Assembly (NCBI GenBank): GCA_001599935.1 | Contig: BCIJ01000043.1 | Span: 36,001 to 100,000 of the forward strand | Reading direction: 5' to 3' | Length of the DNA stretch: 64,000 nucleotides | Origin: Holtermannia corniformis | Lineage: Eukaryota > Basidiomycota > Tremellomycetes > Holtermanniales | In this document: positions 1 through 10,278 of the stretch, piece by piece | How positions within the stretch are numbered: the first letter of the stretch is position 1 | How the letters are laid out: the number at the start of each line of letters is the position of its first letter | Position numbers and translations under genes: made by a program | Notes under the pieces: generated by a model | The model's input: the letters and a program-made list of their open reading frames with translations, nothing else | What the model was told of the DNA's origin: nothing | The model's database searches: none

Positions 1-787
1 CGAGCGAGAGGCGACCTTTGGACGAAGCGAGGATGGCTTGGCCGATGATGGCCGCGTAGGAGAATGACGGCTTGTCGGTCGATCGGGGGCCTGGCGGGAG
101 ACCTTCTGGAGGGCGCTCGGCGCCGGCACTGCAGGATGATGCCATGGGAATCGACGCGTTCAACGTCGAGGCCGCGGCCGACGTGTTGGACGGTCGGATC
201 GGGGTTTTACCTTTGGGTGCGGCATACTGCAGTGCAGGCACGGTTGGTCGCCAGTCGGTGTGGAACGCTTTGGTTGGGCTCCCGTCGTCGTGGTCTTCGA
301 GATCGAATCTGGGGCGTTGCCGACGGCCAAGACCGCCACTGTGATAGCTCGAACCACCCGAGCTCGTGGCCGTCAACGAGTCGCTGTACGTCGCGGGCGA
401 TGATACGGGTTGGGCGTAGGGCACGGCTGTGGCCGCGGCGGGCAAAAGGACCCTGCCGACGGCGCCTGGGGTGTGAAAGCTCGGGTCCTGGCTTGGGGGC
501 GACCACGGTTTCGGCGGGAGGGCGACCATGGGGTTGATGGCCGTCCACTGCTGTGGCTTGTTGTACGGGTAGACGTTTGGCGGGCGATCTACCGGCCGGG
601 GTGAAGGGGTCATCGAGGGGTAGTAGCGTGGTTGAACGAGATACGGCTGGTGCTGCGAGTCGATAAACAGATCCATCAGACCCGCTGCGGCCGGTTCGCT
701 CGCCATGGGCAGAAACGGCGCGTCATGGTCGTCGTCGGGTAGGTAGTCGCCGTCCGACTCGCTCTGCACTGGATCGGAATCGCTCAT
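1..787 (-). CDS. Forkhead-domain transcription factor, 5' part, cut by window edge
   Basis: One uninterrupted reading frame of 262 codons runs from an ATG at 787 to the left edge with no stop. The N-terminal 230 residues are low-complexity: an acidic start (MSDSDPVQSESDGDY), then Pro/Ser/Thr/Tyr-rich sequence typical of a disordered activation region. From Lys239 the sequence reads KPSFSYAAIIGQAI followed by LASSKGRLSL, which matches the first helices of a forkhead (winged-helix) DNA-binding domain. The recognition helix and wings lie outside the window. Forkhead proteins bind DNA in the nucleus and regulate genes such as cell-cycle genes (family knowledge). Which fungal forkhead (Fkh, Hcm1 or Fhl1-like) cannot be told from this piece. 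The start is supported by the clean open frame; upstream DNA has no obvious coding continuation. Confidence 0.85.
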   Translation of the reverse strand, partial: MSDSDPVQSESDGDYLPDDDHDAPFLPMASEPAAAGLMDLFIDSQHQPYLVQPRYYPSMTPSPRPVDRPPNVYPYNKPQQWTAINPMVALPPKPWSPPSQDPSFHTPGAVGRVLLPAAATAVPYAQPVSSPATYSDSLTATSSGGSSYHSGGLGRRQRPRFDLEDHDDGSPTKAFHTDWRPTVPALQYAAPKGKTPIRPSNTSAAASTLNASIPMASSCSAGAERPPEGLPPGPRSTDKPSFSYAAIIGQAILASSKGRLSL

Positions 788-1257
788 CTCGCTACGGGGG
801 TAATGTCAGCATGGTCTAGACAGCGTGCGCGACTGACTGGGTGGCCGTGCTCCTGGTAGTGCGTGTACGGGTCCGAGTCGACTGGCGCGTCGGGAGCACG
901 GTCGCCATCTTGAACCGAGCTCGCTCAATCGCTCCTCGCACTGGACGCGTAGAGGGGTGAGCTCGATCACACTTGTAGCTCGGGCGGGTCGCGTCGGTGT
1001 AATTGCTCTCGTGTGCTCTCGTGTGCTCTCGGTTGCTGTGGGATGACTGTAACAATGTCCAACGAGCAGATGGCTCGCTCTACGCGTCGGTCGTCCGGGT
1101 CAAGCGGGTGCCGTGTGCGAGAAAGGGAAAGAAAAGTCAACCGCGTGCGCGCGAGGGGGATTGCAACGCGCGACAAAGTGCAGCCAATCACGGGCGCGTG
1201 AGCCAGTGTACCCTCGGCGTGTACCGTGGCGTCGCGTCGATCGTCGCATCCTCTGCA
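788..1257. other. Intergenic region between forkhead gene and GH88 gene
   Basis: No gene is supported here. It is the presumed promoter of the leftward forkhead gene and the 3' flank of the leftward GH88 gene. It contains a short 10-bp tandem repeat (1005-1031). Confidence 0.6.
1005..1031. repeat. Short tandem repeat, 10-bp unit
   Basis: The unit gctctcgtgt is repeated 2.7 times head to tail with no mismatch. It lies about 220 bp upstream of the forkhead start and may be a simple microsatellite in its promoter. Confidence 0.8.
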
Positions 1258-2913
1258 TCACCCTACCGACTTGGCCGCCTGCAGCTTGAGCGCCTCGTTG
1301 CCAAATTCAACCAGGTAATAGTCGCCATCTGTCCTCAGCCCGGCCCAACCTATTCCCGTCAAACTCACAAACCGTGCCGACATCGACAACCTTGTGGCTA
1401 TCCTCGCTCGAGCCCTGGCATCAGCGCGGAATCGCGAGCGTGACTCACCTTGAGCAAAGTCTCCCAGCCGTCTTTACCCATGTCGATCCCGCCCGTGCGG
1501 GCGCTCGCACGGCCCGTCTTGGCGTACGCGAGCGTGTCCTTGATCAGCTTGAACGCTTTGGCGAGGTATCGCTCGGCCTCGGCGGTATCACCGAGCGCGC
1601 GGTAGAGCTGTAGTAGCCCACTGGCCGCTAGCGTCGCGGCCGAGGCATCGCGGTGTGCTTTCGAGTGTGCGTCCCTGGCCGTCAGCTTTGCACACACAGG
1701 CGAACAAACCAGTAGGGCACGCCGTCGGTCGGGAGCGCGGCGATAAACGTATCAGCCAGCTTGCGCGCCGCGTCGCTGTAGTCAGTCCGACCCGTGTGCA
1801 CCGCTGTCGTCAGCGACGTCGAGCACTACACCACCCACCCGCCAAAGCAAACCCATAGATAGCCCAAGCCAACCCCCTCGACCACCCGGTACCATCCTTG
1901 AGGCCTGCCATCAGCCCAACCCGCGACGCGTCAACGCACCGTGCACGTGCAGCTTTTCAACCTTGTCGCAAAAGTTGACGAGCTCCCACACGCCGCCGTC
2001 ACGCATAAAATGCTCCAGGACCGTGTCGGCGTGGCGCTCTGCAATCTTCTTGTGCGCGTCGGTAGAGTCCCAGAGGATGGACAGGTTGGCGACCGAGTCG
2101 ATCGTGACGACAAAGTGGGACGCTTTGGTATCCGCTGTGAAACCCTTGCGGTGTTCCTGCCTATCAGCGGGATCCGCGCAAGACGACTCACACCGAGGGA
2201 AATCGCGTCAACCGAGCGGATCGCGCCAATCGTCTCGTCAAACCCGGCAGCGAGGGCGTCTGCAGCCTTGGCCACGACCTTGATCGCCTCGGCCTCGCCA
2301 AGCAGCTGCGCCTGCTTGCCCCAGCTCGGGCCATAGATCAAGCCCTGCCGGTTCGCGCCCGTCGGGTGGTCGAGCAGCGGCTCGAGGTCCGCAGTGTAGC
2401 GCTTTGCAAGCGAGATCAGTTCGGCCTCGAGCGCACTCTGCGCTTTCGAGTCAAACGTCGGCTCGGGGTGCGGGAGCGCGCCAGTCGGTTTGTGGTTTGC
2501 GAGCGAGAACAGAGCCGTGGGTGACGTCGAGAGGTACGACGCGGGGCCGGTCCCCGTCGCCGAAGCGAAAAAGGAGAGCGACGGAGGCAGAGCTAGACCG
2601 GCCGGAAGGAGTCGGATGCGCTCGACGAGGAGCCAGAGCGAGCCGGGAAAGTAGCCAGCGGTCGACGAGGCCGAGACTAGGATCAGCTGGATCACTACCT
2701 ATCCACTCACTGCTCGCGCGGTGGTACTCGTTGGTACCCGGGACCGTGTGCTCGGGGAAACGCGAGAGCGGCCCCTGCGCCGTCAGTACCGCTCACAAGC
2801 TTGCGACTCACCTCGGGGCGATCATACTTGCCAGCGACGCCGACAAGCTTGAGTGAGAAACTGGGATCGTACAGGCCTGGAAGGGAGCCAGGCAAGTTCT
2901 TGAGCGTGTCCAT
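1258..2913 (-). CDS. Unsaturated glucuronyl hydrolase, GH88 family, multi-exon
   Basis: Joining about eight exons by their GT-AG borders gives a protein of roughly 430 residues with GH88 landmarks in order: TAGYFPGSLWLLVERIR near the N terminus, HFVVTIDSVANLSILW and RDGGVWELVNF in the middle, GWSRGLAWAIYGFA, then FIAALPTDGVPYWD, AHRDASAA and finally YGDYYLVEFGNEALKL before TGA at 1258. GH88 enzymes hydrate and release 4,5-unsaturated uronic acids from lyase-cut polysaccharides (family knowledge). The start at 2913 (MDTLKNLPGSLPG) is the Met after which homology-like sequence begins; an in-frame Met at 2934 is an alternative. No clear secretion signal is visible, so an intracellular enzyme acting on imported disaccharides is plausible. 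Introns are 31-45 nt and end in CTGAC...AG. Confidence 0.88.
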
Positions 2914-3077
2914 CGTGGTTGTTAGTGTTGGCAACGCAAAGGCAGGCGCTCGTCATCTAGCGGGAGCGACCGGCGAGCACAAGACAGAGTGCGGGGCCTC
3001 GGTGCCACCGAGGGTTAGGCGTGCAAGTCATGCATCATAAATCGTCTGCGAATCAGCACGGCCGATTGAAGATTCGC

Positions 3078-4172
3078 TCACCATCTACTGTATCCCCACT
3101 GCTCGACCCGCCGACCGATCAACCAACCCACCTCGCGGACCCATGTATCGCGCACCGAGCTAAAGTCGGGTCGTTGCGCCGCTAGCTGATCCAGGCTGTC
3201 GCCCCACGCTGCAACTCTCGACGCGGGATACATGCCGCCACGCTGATTGACCTCGGCCGACAGCTCGGCCGTCCACCGCTGCCATGCGGCGAGGACGGTG
3301 GCAGAGTGGTGGAGCAGAGTTGATCTCGCGCTGTCGACCAGCGTGGTGGACGGCACGAGCGGTAGCAGGCGGTACAGCTGCGTCGTGAGCGCATACAGCA
3401 GCTGGTGGATCGTGTTCGGATCCGGCGGGGTCCGTCCGGGCGGTAGAAAGAATTGTAGATACGTCGAGGCCTGCCGTCAGCTAGGTCTCGCTAGCCAGAA
3501 CCCACCATTGAGCAGTACTCGCCAATCCCGGCCTTGACGCGGTTCCACACATAGACCTCGTCGCGCTCCTTGTTGACGGGTGCGATGCCAAACCCCCAGC
3601 TCGGTCGGGCCGTGCTCGAGCTCGTGAGCGGCACCTGGGTTTCCACCTGTCGCAGCTTGGTGTCGAGCGCCTCGAGGCACTGACCGAGGTCGAGCTGGGG
3701 GATGAGCGAGAGCAGGAGCGGTTTCAACGACGGTTGGGCCGAGAGGAGCGAGAGGATCAATGCGAGATGGCTGCTCGTTGGGAGAGACGCTGCTGTCAGC
3801 GCGTTCCAGACGTGTCAACCCACCTAGGAGCACGCCCACGTCCATCCCGTCCTTGTCGTCTTTCGGTTCCGCCTCATCCCGCCGCTTCTTGCCTCTAGCC
3901 AGGACCCTCCGTCTCGTCGGCGAGCTCTCGACGTCCATCATTTCATCCTCTTCCGGGCTCAGCTGGCGTTTCTTTCTCGTAGGTGGAACCACCGATAACA
4001 CTGGCGACGGCGCAGGCCGCTTCAGACCGACACCAAAGCCAAACCCGAGCGTCGAGGGCCCAGCGGTCGCCGAGCCAAACCCGAACGCAGCGTGCGACCT
4101 GTGCGAAGCGGCGAGCGGGAACGGAATCGCAGACGGCGGGAGGGGAATCGCAGGAGGGAACGGGTCCGCCAT
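3078..4172 (-). CDS. STS1: Tethering factor for nuclear proteasome (Cut8/Sts1 family)
   Basis: Three exons encode about 330 residues. Exon 1 (start 4172) is Pro/Gly-rich with a basic stretch RKKRQLSPEEDEMMD and a Lys/Arg-rich run, good for a nuclear localisation signal and the lysine-rich proteasome-binding region of this family. A 34-nt intron is removed so that DVGVLL joins ASLPTSSHLALILSLL, followed by PLLLSLIPQLDL, the family hallmark of a helical bundle ending in a short SLIP motif. A second intron at about 3477-3510 leads to the last exon ending GYSRW. Cut8/Sts1 anchors 26S proteasomes at the nuclear envelope (family knowledge). The open frame reading through the first intron to 3477 is not the real protein. 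Confidence 0.85.
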
Positions 4173-4403
4173 GCTGGGACGTCAGCCGGTGAGGGTAGGG
4201 TGGGTCACGCACATCTCAGACGTCCTTTGGGCTCATTGACTGTTGATCCGTGTTCGCTCGTCCTTTCTCCGAATTGTGACCCTCTCCTGGCGCGTGCACG
4301 AGATGTCCAAGTGATTCCCAGAGCGGGCGATGCAGATGTGCGAGCCAAGATGGATGTTCCAAGAGGGAGCACGGCGGCACAGACTTTGGCTGCATCAGCG
4401 TGT

Positions 4404-4415
4404 GGTCACGTGACC
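4404..4415. promoter_or_regulatory. Perfect palindromic E-box
   Basis: The site ggtcacgtgacc is a perfect 12-bp palindrome with CACGTG at its centre, 285 bp before the rightward gene and 230 bp before STS1. bHLH factors of the Cbf1/USF type bind GTCACGTGAC (family knowledge). A role for this copy is inferred only from position. Confidence 0.45.
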
Positions 4416-4651
4416 GAGTGGCAAACTGGTCGCTTTGTAACTCGGTTGAGTATGGTGAGCGTTTCGGCGGATAGAGAGTGCTGCACGCTGCTGGTGATGA
4501 TCTAGGTAGGCAGGTATGGGATGCGCAAGCTGGTCAACCACACTGTCGGCTCAGAACTCGTGTGCTCGACCGTGAACCCACCGTTCGAGGCGGTCACGCC
4601 AACGCCAAAGGGTCGCGCTCCTTGCATCCCCGTGCACAAAGGACGCAAACG

Positions 4652-4658
4652 GATATAA
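4652..4658 (+). promoter_or_regulatory. TATA-like box
   Basis: The sequence gatataag lies about 35 bp upstream of the ATG at 4689, which implies a very short leader for the small coiled-coil gene. Confidence 0.4.
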
Positions 4659-4688
4659 GCGCGACACGGTGCAAGAGCCTTCACGACG

Positions 4689-5036
4689 ATGACACCCCTC
4701 CGAGAGAGCGACCCGGCCGCGTTCTACCAGCTTGTGCAGCACAACATGGCCTTGGACGAAGCGGGGCTCGAAGCGAGGCTGCGCAAACATGCGATCGCAC
4801 ACTTGCACGGACTCGGCGTGCAGCAAGCCGGGCGGTGGGAAGAGGCGTATGCGTCGATGAAAGAGACGATTGCCACGCGGATCAAAGAGCACGACGACGA
4901 GCTCGCTGCGCTTCCGGCGGCTGCGGCGCACACCGAGCTCGATAAAGTCCGTGACAAGATTGCGCAGACTCGCAAGGAGTTGGATCGGGTCGAGATGGCG
5001 ATGCGCGAGCTGCGCGAGGCGGTACAGCTCGAGTGA
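4689..5036 (+). CDS. Small coiled-coil protein, unrecognised
   Basis: A single-exon frame encodes 115 residues. The N-terminal half is helical and charged (AFYQLVQHNMALDEAGLEAR). The C-terminal 50 residues form a clear heptad-like coiled coil (ELDKVRDKIAQTRKELDRV...MRELREAVQLE). No transmembrane segment or signal peptide is seen. Small proteins of this shape are common as subunits of larger assemblies such as kinetochore, BLOC or tethering complexes, but I cannot assign one. A TATA-like box lies about 35 bp upstream. It converges on the next gene, whose stop codon is only 5 bp away, so the 3' UTRs must overlap. Confidence 0.7.
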   Translation: MTPLRESDPAAFYQLVQHNMALDEAGLEARLRKHAIAHLHGLGVQQAGRWEEAYASMKETIATRIKEHDDELAALPAAAAHTELDKVRDKIAQTRKELDRVEMAMRELREAVQLE

Positions 5037-5041
5037 TGCAT

Positions 5042-6727
5042 CTAGAGACCTTGCAGCACGCCCTCGCCGCTAGTGCCTTTGACGACCTCGTGCGCAGGCA
5101 GGACCTTCCACCCGTTCTTGCCGACGATTGTAAACTCGCCGTCAGAGTCGACGTCGAGTGCCGGCTGGGTTCGGATCGGGTGGTCTCTGACCACGGCGGT
5201 GAAAAACTCTTGAACCGGTTTGAGCACCCAGCGACGTTTTCTCGCCGCTGCAGAGCCGATCAGAGGGCCGTCGAACCAGCCGAGGTGACCACCGCCGCCA
5301 GTGATCGCAGCCAGGACGTGGGTTGAGCGTGCAAACCCATCGATCGGGAGCGAACCTGGCGTCAGCACAGTCGCACGAGCTCAACCTACCTCCATCAATG
5401 ACCGGGTCGTCAAACGCGTTGATCGCGAGCGTCGGTCTGGCGTCAGCTCGGTCGCTTGGGCCCGACTCACACTTTGATCCCATCGAGCCGCTGGTCTGCA
5501 CTCGCCCACTCGTAGTATGCGTCTGCAGACTCGAGCGGGAACGATCCGCGCGGCCCGCCGAGCTTGGCCGTGAACGCGTCGTCGACCTCTTTGAGTCGAA
5601 TCTTGCGCCCTCGGCGCGACAACCGCAGCAGCCGCGGCACGAGCTCGGGAATCCACTCTTGCCACTGCGCCGGGTTGGCGTCATAGTGTCGCTTGAACAG
5701 TCGGATCAGGTTGGAACCGAGCGCGTTCGAGTAGACGCGCGAGGCGAACCAGCCGGTTTCGAGCGTGTGCGACATGGCCGGGATATGCCAGGGGCAGCCA
5801 AGGGTGACGCCGGCGTCGAGCAGCGAGTCGGTCCCGGCCTCGCCAAGGTAGCGAGCGAGCACCGAGCCGCCGAGGGAGAAGCCGAGCCCGAGCAGAGGAG
5901 AGGACGGGTACGTGTGCCGAATGTAGGCGAGTGCGAGCGCATAGTCGACTGTCGTCCCGGCCGAGTAGAACTGCGGGCTAGTCACTGGCACGCCGGCGCC
6001 TGTCATCAGCGAGATCTAGTCTAGGAAACGTACATCCACGATACTGTCGTCAGCGAGGTCGGGCAGCTGCAACTCACATTGACGACAATGCCTCGACCTC
6101 CTAGCCCGCCTTGATTGACCGGGCGGACGACCCAGGCGAGCACGTTGCGCACATAGCTCTCATGACTGCCTCCTGTCAGGCCGTGTGCGACCACGACGGT
6201 CGGTGCGGTTGGTGCGAGCTCGCCTTCGGCAATGTCGATTCCCCTGTCGTCAGCTCGGTCGTCACAGTCACTACCCACAGTGTCCCGCCGTCCACCGTAC
6301 GTAGATACGTCCTGTCGTCAGCTCGTCCAAGCAGCAGCACTCACCGCTCGTAGATGACCTCGTCGACGGCGGAAAAGTCGCCCATCACGCTGAACACGGT
6401 TTGCAGGTGCTGCCATCAGCTCGGCCAGTCGACCAGCACTCACCCCACTGGACGTCAGCCTTGTCTATAGGTAGGTACTCACTTCGGGAGCCACCAGCTC
6501 GGCCAAAACGTCCCATGGATGCTCGGGACGTTGCTCTCGATCCACTCGGTGACGGTCGGCTCGCCATCGCTCAGCTTGACCTGGCCTGGGTTGTTTGGGC
6601 GGACGAGGATGACCTGCCGGGGGTAGCTTGCGATCCCCAGCATGCCAGCGAGGGCAAACACGCAACGGCGGGGGAGCTGTCGGGCCTTGTGGGACAGCGT
6701 CGAGGGCACATAGGCATTATCGCTCAT
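5042..6727 (-). CDS. Alpha/beta hydrolase of the EHT1/EEB1/YMR210W type (medium-chain acyl ester synthase/esterase)
   Basis: The start at 6727 gives MSDNAYVPSTLSHKAR with a hydrophobic stretch (FALAGMLGIASYP). Spliced exons give the family signatures PSWWLPNGHLQTV, the oxyanion region VVVAHGLTGGSHESYVRN, NYRGCAGVPVTSPQFYSAG, the nucleophile elbow GLGFSLGGS (catalytic Ser), the acid in INAFDDPVI and the base in GGGGHLGWF. The charge-relay triad is therefore complete and the length (about 430 residues) is usual. Family members make and hydrolyse medium-chain fatty-acid ethyl esters or act as monoacylglycerol lipases. Two exons are tiny: 4 nt (6444-6447), completing Asn-Gly of the GHLQT motif, and 10 nt (6034-6043), encoding most of YRG. 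Without them the conserved motifs do not form. Confidence 0.88.
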
Positions 6728-7482
6728 GGTTGTTGTGGGTGATCCCTTGGTCCTTTGTCAACACCCTTTGTCATCGACGAGCTCACATCGCTACAGGCAT
6801 CGCTACATCTCGTGCTCAACCGCACATTACAAGCTACTGGCTCGCTGTGTAAATGGTTCGTGCTCGTTCTGCATCGCAACAAGTGACATCGGCAGCACGC
6901 AGCTCCTTTGAGCGTCCTGTGCCACTGCCATTAGCACCAGTACCGCACAGCAGCCGTGTCAGCAGCCAAGACGTCGGTCAGATCAGAGCAGACCCGCGTT
7001 CAGACTCGCATCACAACGGAGCGTCGGCACGCCATGGGCGATCGTCACGCCTCGTCGCAGCTTCACCAGGGCCACTCCCTCCTGAACATCACTCGTGCAC
7101 CCAGTGTCTATCAAGCTTCATATCGTTCGACGCAAGCACTGAGCAACAGGCGAGGTGAAGGAAACTGGCAAAGTCGGCCGCCAAACCTCGACCGCGACAA
7201 ACGCCGAAACGCCGCTATCTAATCGTGCTTTACGTACTCAATCACCACTGATGGCGCGACCGCCAACCAGCTGCTGTCGAGTCGCATCCACGCCGCCTCT
7301 ATTATCCGGATGACCACCGGCTTGGTCGGAAAGTGACGTGCTCGCGTGCCATCGGCCATGTCCTGATCGGCTTTGCGCTGCGACCCTTGACGCGCAATGG
7401 TTCACCATCCCGCGAGAGTGGCACCGTACGTCGCCATCGTGTAGATAAGAGGCACGCCGCTACGCTCCCATTCGGAATCATC
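6728..7482. other. Divergent promoter region between alpha/beta hydrolase and MFS transporter
   Basis: No coding exon is supported in these 755 bp. Both neighbours start here and point outward, so it should carry both promoters. No strong TATA box stands out. Confidence 0.55.
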
Positions 7483-9261
7483 ATGTCGCTCGAGTACGGC
7501 GCAAAGCGGTTCGAGCTCGACGTGGACGAGAAGGAAGCAGAGCAAGCGCAGGATGAGCCGGAATCGGTCGACGCGATCAAGGCGCGCTTTACGGCCGTGC
7601 AGGAGAAGCAGCTCCTCCGGCGGGTCGACGCGCGCTTGCTGCCGCTCCTGATCCTCGCCTACCTCCTCAAGAATCTCGACGTCAACGTGGGTACGCTTCA
7701 TGTGCGCCGAGCTGATCGCAGTCGATTTCCAATGTCAAAGTGATTGCGTCCGGCAAGCCGACCAACATCCTCAAGGAACTCGACATTACGGCCGACTATT
7801 ACGCGTGGACAAGCACAATCTACTACATCCCGTTCATCCTGGCCGAGATCCCGTCGAATCTGCTGCTAAAGAGGGTCACCCCGAGGATCCATGTTCTACG
7901 CATCGTCATCCTCTGGTCGATTGCGGCGGCGTGCCACGCTGCCGCTTTCAACGGTGCGGGCTTGTTGACCGCTCGGTTCTTCCTCGGTCTGTTCGAGGCC
8001 GGCCTGTACCCTGGTATCCTCCTCCACGTCGTCTACTTTTACCGCCCTGACGAGGTTGCGGTGCGCATGTCGATCCTCGGGCTGCTCGGCCAGTTTTCCG
8101 GCATCATCTCGGCCCTGATTGCATACGGAATCGAGAATATCGATGGCCACGGCGGGCTGAGCGCGTGGCGGTGGATGTAAGTGCACAGCCCGCGATCGCG
8201 CTGACATTCAGGTTCTTGATCGGTTCGTGCTGCTCGGGTGAACCCCGCTGACCTCCAGAGGGCCTCGCCGGTCTTGTCCTCGCCGTGCCAATCTATTTCT
8301 ACCTTCCAAACTGTGAGTCGACGTTTGGCGATTGCGCTGACAGCAGTCCCCGACACGGCCACGTTCCTGACTCCCGACGAGCGCCGGTTCCTCGTCGCGC
8401 GCTTGCCACCCAACGCTGCGCGCTCGACCGATGCAGACTTTGACTCCCAGGGGATCCGCGACGCACTCAAGGACCCGCTGCTGTACGGCTTTACCGCCAT
8501 GCAGCTGTTCTCCAACCTCGGCGCGGTCGGATTGTGAGTCGCGCGGCGCACGACACTGCTGACGGCAGGTCGTTTTGGCTTCCGAGCATCATTGCGAGCT
8601 TTGGCTTTACGACGACGCAGCGGTCGCAGCTTTGTACGTTGCACTCGAGTGACGGCGCTGACGGCAGTGAACATCCCCCCCGCAGTGCTTGGGATCGGGT
8701 TCACCATCCTGTTTTCGTACATGTCCGACAGGACTTTTAGCATCCCCCGACCGGTGCGTGGGCGCGCTCTTAACCCAGCTGACGCCGCAGTGGTACGGCA
8801 TCTTCTCCAAGCTCGTCGCGATCGGTGCGTTTATCGGCCTCGTGACGGTCACGAGCAAACCGGCGCTGTACGCTCTCATCATCATTGCGACCGTCGGGTC
8901 CAGCGCGTTTTTCGCCATCCTGATGCCCTGGCGCTCGCAATCGCTGACCGGCTCGACCAACGCCGCGTTTGCATTTGCGTTTCAGAACAGCATCGCCCAG
9001 CTGTCTGGCGTGATCGGTGAGTCGCGGTCGTCACGGGCAAGCTGACGACCAGGCCCGCAAATCTACCGTGCAAAGTACGCGCCGCGATACACGGTCCCGT
9101 ACATTGTCTGCATCGTCTTCCTCGTCGTCTCGTTGATTGCCGTGCTCGCGACCTGGTGGCTTTCGGCCCCGCTCGAAAGGGAGACGCGCCGTGTGGCCAA
9201 GATTCGCTACCAGGAGGGCAAGCGGACCGGCGGGATTGCCCAGGACGAGGTCAGGTTGTAG
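7483..9261 (+). CDS. MFS transporter, Dal5/allantoate-type anion:cation symporter family
   Basis: Exons from ATG 7483 to TAG 9259-9261 give about 490 residues with an acidic N-terminal tail and then RRVDARLLPLLILAYLLKNLDVNV, the first membrane helix with the (D)xxLLP...LxxLDR-like pattern of Dal5-type carriers. Further segments follow: IYYIPFILAEIPSNLLLKR, RFFLGLFEAGLYPGILLHVVYFY, the R-rich loop RPDEVAVRMSI, and C-terminal helices such as YTVPYIVCIVFLVVSLIAVLATWWL. This is consistent with 12 membrane segments. Such carriers move organic anions, vitamins or allantoate across the plasma membrane (family knowledge); the substrate is not predictable. Introns are 30-40 nt. The start follows a short leader; an upstream in-frame Met at 7333 is less likely because the added sequence is not carrier-like. 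Confidence 0.85.
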
Positions 9262-10278
9262 GGTAGAGTGGTGGCCAGGGCTAGGTGGATGCATCACGTA
9301 GGCTGCGACCTGTTGGTCTGGGGTGTCCCGATTGACTCTGATGTCCCTTGGCCAACACGACTCGGTCCTCGAATCAGTACGCTTGTTCAAGCATCAGCCG
9401 TCGCCACGCTCCGCAAAAGCTGTAGCTTTGTCCTTGCGCCCGCCCGGGGTTATAGGGTCGATGATCGGGGAGATAGCAAGGGAGGGGATCAGATTGAGTT
9501 GCTCAGCGCCCGAGTCCACCTTGGAGGTTTGCGAGAGGTGTACAGTGGGGAACTGGGAAACGAGAGATTGGCTCGTCGAGTTGAATGCTGGTGTGAACGC
9601 TGCTCGATGATACAGTGTGAGAGTAGTTGGGTGTCGTGGGTCATTGATTCATTCGCTGCGGTGCATCACGGATGGATACTGAAGCGAACGGCGCTGGGTG
9701 GCTGCGACCGTCAGCTCTGGTGAACAGACGTGCACGGGCTGACCTCGAGCTACTCGCCGCGTGCAAATCCAAGCAGTCCACCTCATCAAGACCGATTTGT
9801 GCGCTCGAGCAGCCTCATTAGCCATAAACAGCGCTATAGGCGTCCCGTCAGCCACCATGTGTACGACGCTCGACTCTCGACGCGATCTGTCGAAGAGTGC
9901 GTTCCTTTGTCCAGCAACCTGGCGGAGCGACCGATGGTTCTCTTCCACTGGGACGGACCCTACCGATCCACCCACTGCCTTGTCAGCATCTTGATGGGCA
10001 CAAGCTGGTTGGTCGTCAGTGGTGAGCCAGTCGATTACAAACCGGTTGTAATCGATCTCAGCCGAATCCTAATATACTACAAAACTCGTCAAGTACATTA
10101 CAAATCAATCCTAATCAGCATCTCAACATACCGAGACAAACAAGGCTGCCTTTGCCATCAAACACAACGACGACGACGCAAAGAGCACCGAACACGCTGG
10201 CGAGGCTGCAGCCGACCGAGGACGACGTCGTGTGCATACTACACCACTGGAAAGACGCATCTGCCATCACCCCACGCC
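9262..10278. other. Intergenic region upstream of the RasGAP gene
   Basis: About 1 kb without a supportable gene. Its right part (10020-10140) is unusually AT-rich and holds a dyad (10032-10054) and two copies of aatcctaat (near 10065 and 10109). The same 9-mer occurs twice in inverse orientation near 45.54-45.57 kb. Confidence 0.5.
10032..10054. promoter_or_regulatory. Dyad-symmetric site, 9-bp arms
   Basis: The arms cgattacaa and ttgtaatcg are perfectly complementary around a 5-nt spacer, 225 bp before the RasGAP start. This is the form expected of a dimeric transcription-factor site. The function is inferred from shape and position only. Confidence 0.35.

Larger units (their letters stand above)
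4173..4688. other. Divergent promoter region between STS1 and the small coiled-coil gene
   Basis: No gene is seen. The two flanking genes are transcribed away from it. It contains a perfect 12-bp CACGTG-centred palindrome (4404-4415) and a TATA-like box (4652-4658) just upstream of the rightward start at 4689. Confidence 0.6.

Noticed and set aside
5323..6024. A 233-codon open frame on the plus strand
   Set aside because: It is antisense to the alpha/beta hydrolase exons, which carry the Ser-Asp-His triad and conserved blocks. High GC keeps the opposite strand open.
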